The notes: a model not told the origin generated them from the letters alone. DNA of 64,000 nt from an uncultured Bacteroidales bacterium (GCA_905233895.1 CAJOFL010000009.1:1-64000), one strand, 5' to 3'. Numbered from the stretch's first letter, positions 45,872 through 55,145 are shown. Program-made: numbers and translations.

Positions 45872-46627
45872 TTACTCAAACAATTCTGCTGGATTTATCT
45901 TAAACTGTAAATCCTTTGCAGAATCCCGACCGCCGTCCCCACCCTTTCTCTGCATTGTTATTCTTCCTATACGAAAATTCCCTCGTTCAGTGATTTCAAC
46001 ATCCCCATTACCAAAGAAGTTGAGACAATAGTTCATTGGCTTCAGCACCCAACGAGCATTATACATTACTTTTTGTGCAACGAGCATCCATTCCGCAGCG
46101 AACTCTCCGCGACCTTTCAGTATATCCGATACAATAAGTATCTTGTGTTGACGTATCCAATCCAGGACCAATCTTTGCTCAGGGAAAGAAAACTCATCGG
46201 CAAACATCCTACGTGGGTCTTTGGGATTCGGAATTGATGGTTTATCCTCTCCCGTATAGCGTCTTAGGACTGACCTTACATTTGAAGGCATTCCCCATAG
46301 ATCGGCATATCTGTCCACCCGTCGCCTTTCTATCTGATTGAATCCATTAACATTGCTTACAAGTTTCACCTGTAGATTTCGAATATCTATGGCTTTCTTG
46401 AGATAGATAGTAACCTGAACCTGAACATCTGTTTTATAATGCCCAGACAATATTACTGCCTCCACATGCTCAATATCTTTTAAATCATAGTTCATTATAC
46501 GAAGCCACCTTTGAGCATCCTCATCATAGCGCCAATTGTTGAACTTGCTTGCTACTTCCTTTTCATTCTGAAAGCCTTGGCGCGCAGTCAAACTGCCAAG
46601 AAGCACTGGATCGATTATTGTCGACAT
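45872..46627 (-). CDS. Type II restriction endonuclease, HinP1I-like
   Basis: A 251-residue predicted endonuclease encoded directly downstream of an M.HhaI-like methyltransferase and overlapping it by about 13 bp. The active-site spacing T66-D67, then 18 residues, then Q86-V-K88 matches the S/T-D-X18-Q-x-K pattern known for HinP1I, a GCGC-cutting enzyme of similar length (247 residues). HinP1I cuts G^CGC in a monomeric, MspI-like fold. The C-terminal RIGRITMQRKGGDGGRDSAK is another strand-plus-basic segment. Cleavage of GCGC is an inference from motif spacing and the partner methyltransferase. Confidence 0.82.
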   Translation of the reverse strand: MSTIIDPVLLGSLTARQGFQNEKEVASKFNNWRYDEDAQRWLRIMNYDLKDIEHVEAVILSGHYKTDVQVQVTIYLKKAIDIRNLQVKLVSNVNGFNQIERRRVDRYADLWGMPSNVRSVLRRYTGEDKPSIPNPKDPRRMFADEFSFPEQRLVLDWIRQHKILIVSDILKGRGEFAAEWMLVAQKVMYNARWVLKPMNYCLNFFGNGDVEITERGNFRIGRITMQRKGGDGGRDSAKDLQFKINPAELFE

Positions 46628-47601
46628 AATGATATAATTTTAGATATTTCACCGACAATATATTGAAGCACGTCTATCGTAACACTGTTACCAAATTGCT
46701 TGTACGCCTGTTGCTGGTTTGGGTGTACGACAAAATCATCCGGAAAACCCTGTAATCTGGCACATTCCCGTGGGCTCAACTTCCTGACAAGTCCATTGAT
46801 ATAATACAGTCCTGTCTTCGCTCCCGCACCGCCACCATACGCACTAAGTGTGATTGCATGTCCAATGGGGTCATATATTCGCTCACCCTGCCCCCCTTTG
46901 TTTACAATTCCAATCTGAATTGGCCTATTGGGCAATTCGCCGCTCACGGCAGGCTCTTTATATATTTGAATATCTTTCCTTTCAATGATTTTAGCATCTG
47001 TTGGACAGTTTTCGAGAAGATCTTTTAGTGTTGATACCTCATTGATGCATGGGAATGAAAAAGTATGTCCTTGCAGAATATCATCTCGGAAACAAACCAT
47101 ATAAATACGTTCCCTGTGTTGAGGCACACCGAAATCACCACTGTTAAGCACTTTGAAAAACATCGAATAACCAAGTTCATCCATTGTGCCTTGTACAACT
47201 TTGAATGTACGTCCCTTATCATGTTGCACAAGATTTTTAACATTCTCCATAAAAACAACTTTGGGCATGTGATGTTTCACTATGCGAGCTATGTCAAAAA
47301 ACAAAGTTCCACGGGTATCATCAAAACCAAGCCGCTTGCCACTGACTGAGAATGCTTGACACGGAAAACCACCGCACAAAATATCATGGGGCGGTATCTC
47401 CTCAGCAGCAATCTTGGTGATATCACCAGACGGCATCATTCCAAAATTGGAAAAATAAGTTTCTTGGGCAGGTTTATCCCACTCTGATGCATACAAGCAT
47501 TCTGCACCATACGAGGATAAGGCGTAATGGAAGCCGCCTATTCCTGCAAACAAATCAATAAAAGAATAACCTTTTAGGCTCTTTTCTGTTACTTCGATCA
47601 T
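46615..47601 (-). CDS. DNA (cytosine-5-)-methyltransferase, M.HhaI-like
   Basis: A 328-residue C5-cytosine methyltransferase. It aligns by eye with M.HhaI along its full length: FIDLFAGIGGF (motif I), FPCQAFSVSGKRLGF with the catalytic Cys at residue 81 as in M.HhaI, VVFMENVKN (motif VI), QHRERIYMVCF (motif VIII), then GIVNKGGQGERIYDP, ITLSAYGGGAGAKTG in the target-recognition part and QAYKQFGNSV (motif X). The target is therefore probably GCGC, protecting the host from the paired endonuclease. The ATG lies 4 bp from a hairpin (47606-47635) that may block its ribosome access. Confidence 0.95.
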   Translation of the reverse strand: MIEVTEKSLKGYSFIDLFAGIGGFHYALSSYGAECLYASEWDKPAQETYFSNFGMMPSGDITKIAAEEIPPHDILCGGFPCQAFSVSGKRLGFDDTRGTLFFDIARIVKHHMPKVVFMENVKNLVQHDKGRTFKVVQGTMDELGYSMFFKVLNSGDFGVPQHRERIYMVCFRDDILQGHTFSFPCINEVSTLKDLLENCPTDAKIIERKDIQIYKEPAVSGELPNRPIQIGIVNKGGQGERIYDPIGHAITLSAYGGGAGAKTGLYYINGLVRKLSPRECARLQGFPDDFVVHPNQQQAYKQFGNSVTIDVLQYIVGEISKIISLCRQ

Positions 47602-47605
47602 TTTT

Positions 47606-47635
47606 GTGATTGATTAGCGCATTGCTATCAATCAC
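47606..47635. promoter_or_regulatory. Hairpin at the methyltransferase start codon
   Basis: GTGATTGAT and ATCAATCAC pair over 9 bp, extended by AGC/GCT around a GCATT loop. On the minus strand it ends four bases before the ATG and occupies the place of a ribosome-binding site. Confidence 0.7.
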
Positions 47636-47650
47636 TTATCGGCAACAAGA

Positions 47651-47827
47651 AAGGCGTGAGCCTTGATTGCGTTCAGGGAAAGCCTAGGAAGAAACCCCTG
47701 TAATGTTGCAAAGCACACGCCAAATGGCGCAGGCCACCAGCAACATTACTTGGTTACCGTCGAGCGGCTTACCTTGAACTATCTTTTCCGATTATCAAAA
47801 TCAGTTTCCTAGGCTTATTTTGAACGC
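47651..47827 (+). ncRNA. Candidate structured RNA with long closing helix
   Basis: GCGTTCA (47669-47675) pairs with TGAACGC (47821-47827), and AAGCCTAGGAA (47680-47690) with TTCCTAGGCTT (47806-47816). The 4-nt joint GGGA/ATTT gives three G-U pairs plus one A-A mismatch in the plus-strand RNA only. Inside are GTAATGTTGC/GCAACATTAC (47700-47709, 47740-47749) topped by CGCCA/TGGCG, and a CCG/CGG hairpin near 47752-47773. Just upstream is AAGGC-GTGA-GCCTT (47651-47664) with a GNRA tetraloop in plus-strand sense. It resembles no Rfam class I can name. No reverse transcriptase is in the window, so a retron is not supported; a MITE-like DNA element is the alternative. Confidence 0.55.
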
Positions 47828-47925
47828 GAAATGGTAGTCAATGCTATGTTATTTTGTTTCTATTATATTCTTTTTTATCTCATTGTTTTATTTTTATTTT
47901 CGACTGCAAAAATACAAAAAATATT

Positions 47926-48275
47926 CTATTTCGTTTTACCTAAATAAAAGACATCAAAATACCGCTGCATGGCATTTGCATCTGTATGATAGATGTTCTT
48001 GCCGTAGTAGTAATCGGCCATCACCTCGTAGAGGCGGCACAGCTCCTTCAATCCTGCTCGGTTCTTGTTGGCGTCGATGGTCAATGATACAAGCTCCAAC
48101 GCACGGTCGGCGGCACGGTGGCACTGCTCCTCATTGCCTTTGTTTTTCCAGCGGTTGGCACGAGACACCTCGCTGCCGATGTTCAGCATCTGCTCGGCCA
48201 ACGACATCTGTGCCCAGCGACCAGCAGCCAGGTCCTTGTGTTGGAACTCCATCGTCAGCATGGCAGCAAATGACA

Positions 48276-48276
<1 letters not shown>
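47926..48276 (-). CDS. Small helical protein of unknown function
   Basis: A 116-residue, all-helical-looking protein: RWAQMSLAEQMLNIGSEVSRAN, then AADRALELVSLTIDANKN and LKELCRLYEVMADYYYGKN. This conserved pattern occurs in an unnamed family of about 115-residue bacterial proteins, and a four-helix bundle is plausible. The ATG overlaps the glnS stop by one base (TAATG), so it is translated with glnS. A shorter start at MLTMEFQ is possible. The role is unknown. Confidence 0.75.
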
Positions 48277-49970
<1,694 letters not shown>

Positions 49971-50022
49971 AACGATTTGAAAATATTTATATTATAATAC
50001 AATTATCTATAAAATCAAACTG

Positions 50023-50053
50023 CAAAGGTACATAAAACCGACGACATGGCAAA
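50023..50053 (-). promoter_or_regulatory. Full Bacteroidota promoter for glnS
   Basis: On the minus strand TTTG (50050-50053) is followed by exactly 19 bp and TACCTTTG (50023-50030), matching TTTG-N19-TAnnTTTG. The glnS ATG lies 52 bp downstream. Confidence 0.8.
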
Positions 50054-50122
50054 ATAATAATTCAAAAAAAACAATACAATACTGCATATCAATATTTTTT
50101 CCCAATAATTAAAAAATATTTG

Positions 50123-50130
50123 TATCTTTG
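50123..50130 (+). promoter_or_regulatory. -7 box almost touching the LEA-lipoprotein start codon
   Basis: TATCTTTG ends only 4 bp before the ATG at 50135. Transcription from this box should start at or next to the A of the ATG, which predicts a leaderless or nearly leaderless mRNA. Confidence 0.65.
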
Positions 50131-50134
50131 CAGC

Positions 50135-50803
50135 ATGAAAAAAATAACCTTAGTATTAGCCCTCGCAGGTTCTATCCTGCTCAGTTCGTGTGACATACTC
50201 AACGAACTTGCCAGTCAGTTCAGCAGTGTGGCCAATCTGGCAAACTGCGAATTCAACCTCAAAAACGTCTCCAACGTCACTGTGGCAGGCGTCAACGTGA
50301 AGAACGTGACGCAAGGCAACTTATCGGCCACCGACGTGGTGAAACTTGTGGCCGCCTACCAGGCCAAGAAGGTACCGCTGTCGATGAATGTCAATGTCGA
50401 TGTGACCAACCCCACCACCACCCAGGCCGCTATGACGGCGCTGGACTGGATTCTGTCCATCGACGGTACCGACATGGCCAACGGAGTCAACTCCAACAGC
50501 TACACCATCAAGCCATCGGCCACCACCACCGTGCCGCTGGGCGTCAATGCCGAGTTGGCCGACCTCTTCTCGAAAAAGAGTGTTGAGGCCCTGAAGAACT
50601 TCGCCGCCAGTTTCAACAACGAAGGCATCTCGTCGAAGGTAGGTCTGCGAGTGCGCCCCAGCCTCTCGGTTGGTACCACCCAGGTGCCCTTCCCCAACTA
50701 CATCACCCTGGAGAAGAAGACCGGCACCACAACCAGCACCACAGCCAGCTCAACCTCGGGCAACGGCAATACCAACGGTCCTACCCTGTCACAAACCAGG
50801 TAA
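50135..50803 (+). CDS. LEA type 2-like (WHy domain) lipoprotein
   Basis: A protein of 222 residues. The signal MKKITLVLALAGSILLSSC places the lipid-carrying Cys at residue 19. The mature part matches the LEA-2/WHy beta-sandwich seen in Bacteroidota lipoproteins: CEFNLKNVSNVTVAGVNV, then KKVPLSMNVNVDVTNPTTTQ and a C-terminal VGLRVRPSLSV. A Thr/Ser-rich low-complexity tail ends the protein. It is probably on the periplasmic or outer face of the outer membrane. The start ATG lies 4 bp after a -7 box, so translation may be leaderless. A terminator follows. Confidence 0.82.
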   Translation: MKKITLVLALAGSILLSSCDILNELASQFSSVANLANCEFNLKNVSNVTVAGVNVKNVTQGNLSATDVVKLVAAYQAKKVPLSMNVNVDVTNPTTTQAAMTALDWILSIDGTDMANGVNSNSYTIKPSATTTVPLGVNAELADLFSKKSVEALKNFAASFNNEGISSKVGLRVRPSLSVGTTQVPFPNYITLEKKTGTTTSTTASSTSGNGNTNGPTLSQTR

Positions 50804-50830
50804 ATATTTTATTTCAAAATAACGCAATAA

Positions 50831-50862
50831 AGAAGGCGAAGGTTGACCTTCGCCTTCTTTAT
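50831..50862. terminator. Bidirectional terminator between the LEA lipoprotein and M20 peptidase genes
   Basis: AAGAAGGCGAAGG and CCTTCGCCTTCTT form a 13-bp stem with a TTGA loop, followed by TTTATT. It overlaps the stop codon region of the convergent M20 peptidase gene. Confidence 0.92.
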
Positions 50863-51989
50863 TGTGCTAACTGGAAGAACAGTTGGGCGGCGGGCTCGAT
50901 GAGGTCGTCGGGGAAGTCGTAGGAGGGGTGGTGCAGCTCGGGCTGGTGCTCACCGCTACCGATGCCGAACATGGCACCGGGGAACTCCATCAAGTACTCG
51001 GCGAAGTCCTCACTCCAGCGGAAAGGCTCCTCCTTAACGATTACGTTAATGCGTGATTGCTTGATTGCGTTAGTGTTTGTCGCGTCAGCACTCACGCATT
51101 TACGCATTAACACATTAACACATTCCTCATGGTTCTCCGTGGCGTGGAAAGGCTCCACCAAAGAGCGAGATACGGTGAGGCTGTGGCGGGAGGCAATCTC
51201 GTCGACAGCACTGTTGGCGTCGGACAGGAGCCGTTCCATCGCAGCGTTGGTGAAGGCGCGGAGGGTGAACATCACCTCAGCATGACCTGCCGATGTACCA
51301 AAAGCCGGTTCGCCAAGACGGACACAGATGAGGGTGGATTGCCGGAACTCACCATTCAACCCATTAAACCCGTTGAACCTATTGATAATCTCAGCCACTG
51401 CAAGGCCTGGATTGAGGCCCAGTTCAGGCGTGGAGGCGTGGGTCTCGCGACCGTCGAGGCGGTAGACGACGCCCGTGGAGGCGGCGGCAAAAGTGCGCGG
51501 ACAGATGACGACGGTGCCGAGCGGATAGCCTGGAAGGTTGTGCAAGGCATAGAACGCCTTGATGTCGTACTGCTGCAATATGCCACTGTCGAGCACGGCG
51601 CGCGAGCCGGTGCCGGTCTCCTCGGCGGGCTGCCAAAGCAGTAAAATTGAGAATTGAGAATTGAGAGTTGAGAATCTCTCATCTATCAGTTCGGCTAAGC
51701 GTAATAATATAGTGGTATGACCGTCGTGGCCACAGCGGTGACCTATGGGGAGGGCATCGGTGTCGGCCCGGAAGGCAACTGTTGGAATGCGTGAATGCGT
51801 GAATGTGTTATTGTGTGAATCTTTGGCTTCCCAGACGGCGATGACGCCGTAGCCACCCACATGGGTGTAGACCTTGGTCGGGTGCAGGCCTTGCAGGTGA
51901 CGGACAATCATATCATGGGCAAACTGTTCGTTGCCGGCGGTCTGAGGATGGTCGTGCAATGCTTTGCGAATGGAGATATAGTCAGTCAT
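50859..51989 (-). CDS. M20 family amidohydrolase/peptidase with several low-complexity inserts
   Basis: A 376-residue zinc-dependent hydrolase of the M20D (aminoacylase/hippurate hydrolase) type. It has IRKALHDHPQTAGNE (substrate end), ALPIGHRCGHDGHTTILL (zinc His and Asp), WQPAEETGTGSRAVLDSG and a C-terminal GSGEHQPELHHPSYDFPDD with the last zinc-binding His. Four low-complexity inserts from tandem repeats lie at 51040-51126, 51345-51378, 51640-51676 and 51786-51822. The gene overlaps the murD stop by 4 bp. It may act in peptide or peptidoglycan-derived amide turnover, but its substrate is unknown. Confidence 0.88.
   Translation of the reverse strand: MTDYISIRKALHDHPQTAGNEQFAHDMIVRHLQGLHPTKVYTHVGGYGVIAVWEAKDSHNNTFTHSRIPTVAFRADTDALPIGHRCGHDGHTTILLRLAELIDERFSTLNSQFSILLLWQPAEETGTGSRAVLDSGILQQYDIKAFYALHNLPGYPLGTVVICPRTFAAASTGVVYRLDGRETHASTPELGLNPGLAVAEIINRFNGFNGLNGEFRQSTLICVRLGEPAFGTSAGHAEVMFTLRAFTNAAMERLLSDANSAVDEIASRHSLTVSRSLVEPFHATENHEECVNVLMRKCVSADATNTNAIKQSRINVIVKEEPFRWSEDFAEYLMEFPGAMFGIGSGEHQPELHHPSYDFPDDLIEPAAQLFFQLAQ
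51040..51126 (-). repeat. Composite low-complexity insert in the M20 peptidase gene
   Basis: Built from octamer-type units (TAATGCGT, ACGCAATC) around the same TGCTGACGCG core as the pheT insert and in the same reading frame relative to it. It adds about 30 residues with the shared ECVN/CVSADA pattern. Confidence 0.85.
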
Positions 51990-53257
51990 TTCAGTTTCAT
52001 TATCTGTTCGCGGAAAAAGTCACCGCGATGCTCGAAGTTCTTGAATGCGTCGTAGGAGGCGGCTGCCGGAGAGAGGAGCACCACCCCACCCTGAGGCGTA
52101 TGCTCGGCACACCAGGGAACGATCTTGGTATAGTCGTCCTCTTCGAGGAATTGAGTATTGAGTATTGAGAGTTGGGAATGAATTCTGCGGCCGGCGGCAC
52201 CGACGAAGACGAGGTTTTTTATTGCGTGATTGTGAGATTGCGTAATTGCTTGAGTGAGGAATTCGACCAGCGGCTGGTAGTCGATACCACGGTCGAAGCC
52301 CCCGAGGATAAGGGTATCCACACGGCCAAGGGCCTTGACGGCGGCAATGGCGGCTGCGGGGATGGTGGAGATGCTATCGTCGTACCAAGTAATACCGCGC
52401 ACTTCGGCCACTTTCTCCAAACGATGCCGCAATCCAACAAATGTAGACATCTGCTGGGTGGATACAGGCACTCCCAGAAGATTCGCCACACGGCAAGCCA
52501 CGAGGGCGTTGCTGCGGTTATGGTCGCCCTCGAGGGGGAAAGCATCGAGGAGAGTGCGTTCCTCATCGGTGATATCGTTGAGGGAATAGGGGTGCATACA
52601 CGAGCGTACACTTGGGTACGCCTCTACGATGTTGCGCAGTTCGTCATTGTCGGTACAATAGAAGAAATGGTCTCCCTCGCGCTGACGGAGGGCTATCTGC
52701 ATTTTGGCCATCTTGTAGCCCATATAATCGTCGTAGTGGTCGAGATGTTCCTGGAAGAGGTTAAGAAGCACGGCGATATGCGGGGCACGGTGGATATTCT
52801 CCAACTGGTGGCAGCTGAGTTCGGCCACGACTATGCTGTCCTCACGGAGGTCGTCGAGGATATCGAACAGGGGTATGCCAATATTCCCTGCAAGTATCGA
52901 GCCTGGCAGGAGGTGGTGGATAAGGCTGGCGGTGGTGGACTTGCCCTTGGTGCCGGTGACGCCAATGGTGAGGTCACCGTAGACCTGAAGGAAGAGGTCG
53001 GTGAGGGAAGAGACTTCGAGACTTCGGGGCTTCGAGACTTCAAGTACTCGCATAGGCACACCGGGCGACTTGATGATGAGGTCGTAGTCTTTAGCACTCT
53101 CGGCGGCAATCTGCTCGTTGCCGTCGGCGATGGTATAATCGGCCTGCGGAAGGAGCCGCTGGATGAGCCGTTCGACACTCTTACCTTCACGGCCGTAGCC
53201 GGCAATCAATATCTTGCGACCCTCGAGCAGGGCTTTCAATTGGTCTTCGCGGTACAT
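51986..53257 (-). CDS. murD: UDP-N-acetylmuramoyl-L-alanine-glutamate ligase (MurD, MurD2-like)
   Basis: A 423-residue Mur ligase adding glutamate to UDP-MurNAc-L-Ala with ATP. The N-terminal domain has KILIAGYGREGKSVERLI, the P-loop is GVTGTKGKSTTASLI, and NLFQEHLDHYDDYMGY is the Mur His segment. The C-terminal domain contains WYDDSISTIPAAAIAAVKAL in the place where classical MurD has NDSKATNPGST; this is closer to MurD2-type ligases, which use L-Glu. The neighbouring murL-like gene fits that. Inserts from short repeats lie at 53008-53047, 52213-52250 and 52150-52185. Confidence 0.9.
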   Translation of the reverse strand: MYREDQLKALLEGRKILIAGYGREGKSVERLIQRLLPQADYTIADGNEQIAAESAKDYDLIIKSPGVPMRVLEVSKPRSLEVSSLTDLFLQVYGDLTIGVTGTKGKSTTASLIHHLLPGSILAGNIGIPLFDILDDLREDSIVVAELSCHQLENIHRAPHIAVLLNLFQEHLDHYDDYMGYKMAKMQIALRQREGDHFFYCTDNDELRNIVEAYPSVRSCMHPYSLNDITDEERTLLDAFPLEGDHNRSNALVACRVANLLGVPVSTQQMSTFVGLRHRLEKVAEVRGITWYDDSISTIPAAAIAAVKALGRVDTLILGGFDRGIDYQPLVEFLTQAITQSHNHAIKNLVFVGAAGRRIHSQLSILNTQFLEEDDYTKIVPWCAEHTPQGGVVLLSPAAASYDAFKNFEHRGDFFREQIMKLK

Positions 53258-54567
53258 GCGTCTTGTAGGATTTTGCGTTCTACGGGAGTGAGGTTGCCGA
53301 TCGGCAAGAGTGTGTTAAGGGCTATAGGATCAATAAGGACATTAAAGTCTTTAAGGAGGGATGGGCGTTCCGTTTTATACCAGCGGGCGAGAGCCATCGA
53401 GAGAGCCTGGCGCACTTCGCTGACGGTGCCTACGCACTCGAAGGGCTTTGTCTCCTCCTCGCCGAGAAGTTGGCGGAACTCATGCTCGAGAGTGATGTCG
53501 TCGAGCATCGACTTGCCGAATATCTGGTTAAGCCTTGCGGGTTCGATGAACGGCGAAAGGATGATATAGGCAAAGAGGCACTTGGCACAGTGTCCGCACC
53601 AGATGTCCTGCTTGCTACCCACGTTGCACGAGCGGAATACATCATGATAGGCCGTGAAACGGCTGAAGAGCATGGCAATCTGAAGTTCGGAGAGCGGCCT
53701 CAAAAAACTGAAATAGTTGAATCCAGGGCAATAGTGGCGGAAGTCGTCCTCGAACTCGAGACTCTTGCTGTACTGATGATTCACATCGGAGCCGATAACG
53801 GTGCTTTCATTGGCTGAACTCTCGTTGGAGAGGGCCACGTTGGGGATGCCGCTGAGGGCCGAGGCGAGGCGAGTGTAGAAAGCCAGCATTGCGCTGAAGG
53901 GGGTATGTCCATTGAGGTAGCCCTTCGCGTTCAGTTCCAGCAGCGTAGGATCTATCGTGCGACGTATCACCAACACTTCATCCATCGGGAATCCAGCCAC
54001 TCGAGCGCACTCGACGGTGGCGCCGCGTGGATTCATGATGAGGGGGCGGATAGTCTTGCCAGAACGGCGCAGGAGCTCGAGGGTGACCACGCTGTCCTTG
54101 CCGCCGCCAATGGGAACGATATAAAGTTGAGAGTTGGCTTTCGCACACGAATAATTCTCAATTCTCAATTCTCCACTCTCAATTTCGAGAAACGCCTCAG
54201 GCGTTTCTTGAATGCCGTTGGTATAGAAGAACTCGCCGAGTCCATGCCAGTAGAGTTTCTTCCAGAAGGCAACCTGCTCAGAAGAGAGGCTTCCGCAGAG
54301 GACCCGCACCGTTGGCGGACAGGCACATTTCCAGTAGCTTATCAGCTCTATCATGCCGATATTGAAGACGATAGAGTCAATATCGACGTCGAAGTTGAGG
54401 AACGGGCGCCGCTCGATGAGGGCGGTGGGATGGAACTCGATGTCGCCCATGCGGAAGTCGAACCATAGGCGCAACCCCTCGGGGCACACCTCGTGGTGCC
54501 ATGCCACATACTCAAACTCAGGATATTGCGCCCGTAGCGAGCGGTACTTTTCGTTGTTGTCGGTCAT
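53236..54567 (-). CDS. murL: UDP-MurNAc-L-Ala-L-Glu epimerase-like protein (MurL family)
   Basis: A 443-residue protein with an ATP-pyrophosphatase-type loop, PIGGGKDSVVTLELL, near residue 150. It is followed by SNESSANESTVIGSDVNHQY and a Cys-rich CNVGSKQDIWCGHCAKCLFA. This layout fits MurL, which epimerises the L-Glu of UDP-MurNAc-L-Ala-L-Glu to D-Glu in Xanthomonas, completing the path begun by MurD2. The partner ligase gene starts within its last 22 bp. An upstream start at 54597 is possible, but MTDNNEKYRSLRAQYPEF fits better. A 7-bp repeat at 54150-54187 adds a hydrophilic insert ahead of the PP-loop. Confidence 0.8.
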   Translation of the reverse strand: MTDNNEKYRSLRAQYPEFEYVAWHHEVCPEGLRLWFDFRMGDIEFHPTALIERRPFLNFDVDIDSIVFNIGMIELISYWKCACPPTVRVLCGSLSSEQVAFWKKLYWHGLGEFFYTNGIQETPEAFLEIESGELRIENYSCAKANSQLYIVPIGGGKDSVVTLELLRRSGKTIRPLIMNPRGATVECARVAGFPMDEVLVIRRTIDPTLLELNAKGYLNGHTPFSAMLAFYTRLASALSGIPNVALSNESSANESTVIGSDVNHQYSKSLEFEDDFRHYCPGFNYFSFLRPLSELQIAMLFSRFTAYHDVFRSCNVGSKQDIWCGHCAKCLFAYIILSPFIEPARLNQIFGKSMLDDITLEHEFRQLLGEEETKPFECVGTVSEVRQALSMALARWYKTERPSLLKDFNVLIDPIALNTLLPIGNLTPVERKILQDACTAKTN

Positions 54568-54597
54568 AATATTTATTATAACGCCACGGCAAACCAT

Positions 54598-54857
54598 TTT
54601 ATTGTGCCGAATCGAAAATAAAGGGGTAGTACAGGGCAGGCGTTGATCAGGCGTTGATCAGGCGTTGATCAGGCGAAGGTGGGTCTAACCACCTGGAGTT
54701 CTTGCTCTTAAGCGATTTTTAACATTATATAACACACATAATCAACAAGTTAAATATTTTTCAAAAAGTCAAATATTTTTTCCGTAACCGGCACAATAAT
54801 CCTCCATCGGGAGCGTTATGACAACAAAAAAGAAACAAACCAACACCTGACAGACAG
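54598..54857. other. Divergent intergenic region with repeat copy B
   Basis: This gap separates the leftward murL and rightward yajC. It contains the inverted copy of the 71-bp element (54635-54705) and an AT-rich flank. No ORF or clear -7 box was found. As with copy A, the element lies between two diverging genes. Confidence 0.7.
54635..54705 (-). repeat. Dispersed 71-bp element, copy B (inverted)
   Basis: The reverse complement matches copy A (2372-2442) in 69 of 71 positions, including all three exact 11-bp units and the partial fourth. The AT-rich flank (54706-54775) resembles the left flank of copy A loosely. The two copies are in opposite orientation, 52 kb apart. Confidence 0.9.
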
Positions 54858-55145
54858 ATGATACTCCTCGACATTGCAAACGGCTGGAAGACAGCCATCA
54901 TGATTGTGGCTATGATTGCCGTGTTCTATTTCTTCCTGATAAAGCCCCAAAGCGACAAGAGCAAGAAAGAGGCCGCTTACCGTGACAGCCTGAAAAACGG
55001 CGACTTAGTGATGACCGCCGGAGGTGTACACGTCACCTTTGTCAGTGCCGACCGCGGCATGGCCACCGTCGAGGCCGCTCCCGGAGTGAGGATGAAAGTG
55101 CAACTAGCCACTCTCCAGCCCATCCCCGAGCGCAAACGCAAATAA
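54858..55145 (+). CDS. yajC: Preprotein translocase accessory subunit YajC
   Basis: A 95-residue membrane protein: one N-terminal transmembrane helix (AIMIVAMIAVFYFFLIKPQ), followed by the diagnostic KPQSDKSKKEAAYRDSLKNGD, the phrase DLVMTAGGVHVTFVSADRGM and a short basic tail. YajC joins SecDF at the Sec translocon. Here secD and secF are not next to it. A short hairpin-like segment after the stop (AAGCC...GGCTT, 55148-55172) may end its transcript. Confidence 0.92.
   Translation: MILLDIANGWKTAIMIVAMIAVFYFFLIKPQSDKSKKEAAYRDSLKNGDLVMTAGGVHVTFVSADRGMATVEAAPGVRMKVQLATLQPIPERKRK

Larger units (their letters stand above)
47602..47925. other. 324-bp gap upstream of the methyltransferase gene holding a structured element
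   Basis: Contains, from left, a hairpin adjoining the methyltransferase start, a small GNRA-like hairpin, a 159-nt element closed by a long helix, and a minus-strand TATTTTTG (47907-47914) that could be a -7 box giving a leader of about 300 nt. No ORF is convincing. Confidence 0.7.

Noticed and set aside
45872-47601. Avoidance of GCGC sites because of the restriction system
   Set aside because: GCGC is frequent in the flanking genes, so no avoidance is visible in this window.
47606-47827. Retron
   Set aside because: The folding resembles a retron RNA, but no reverse transcriptase gene lies within the window on either side.
47669-47827. Integron attC site
   Set aside because: The end motifs do not match the attC core sites and there is no integrase or cassette array.
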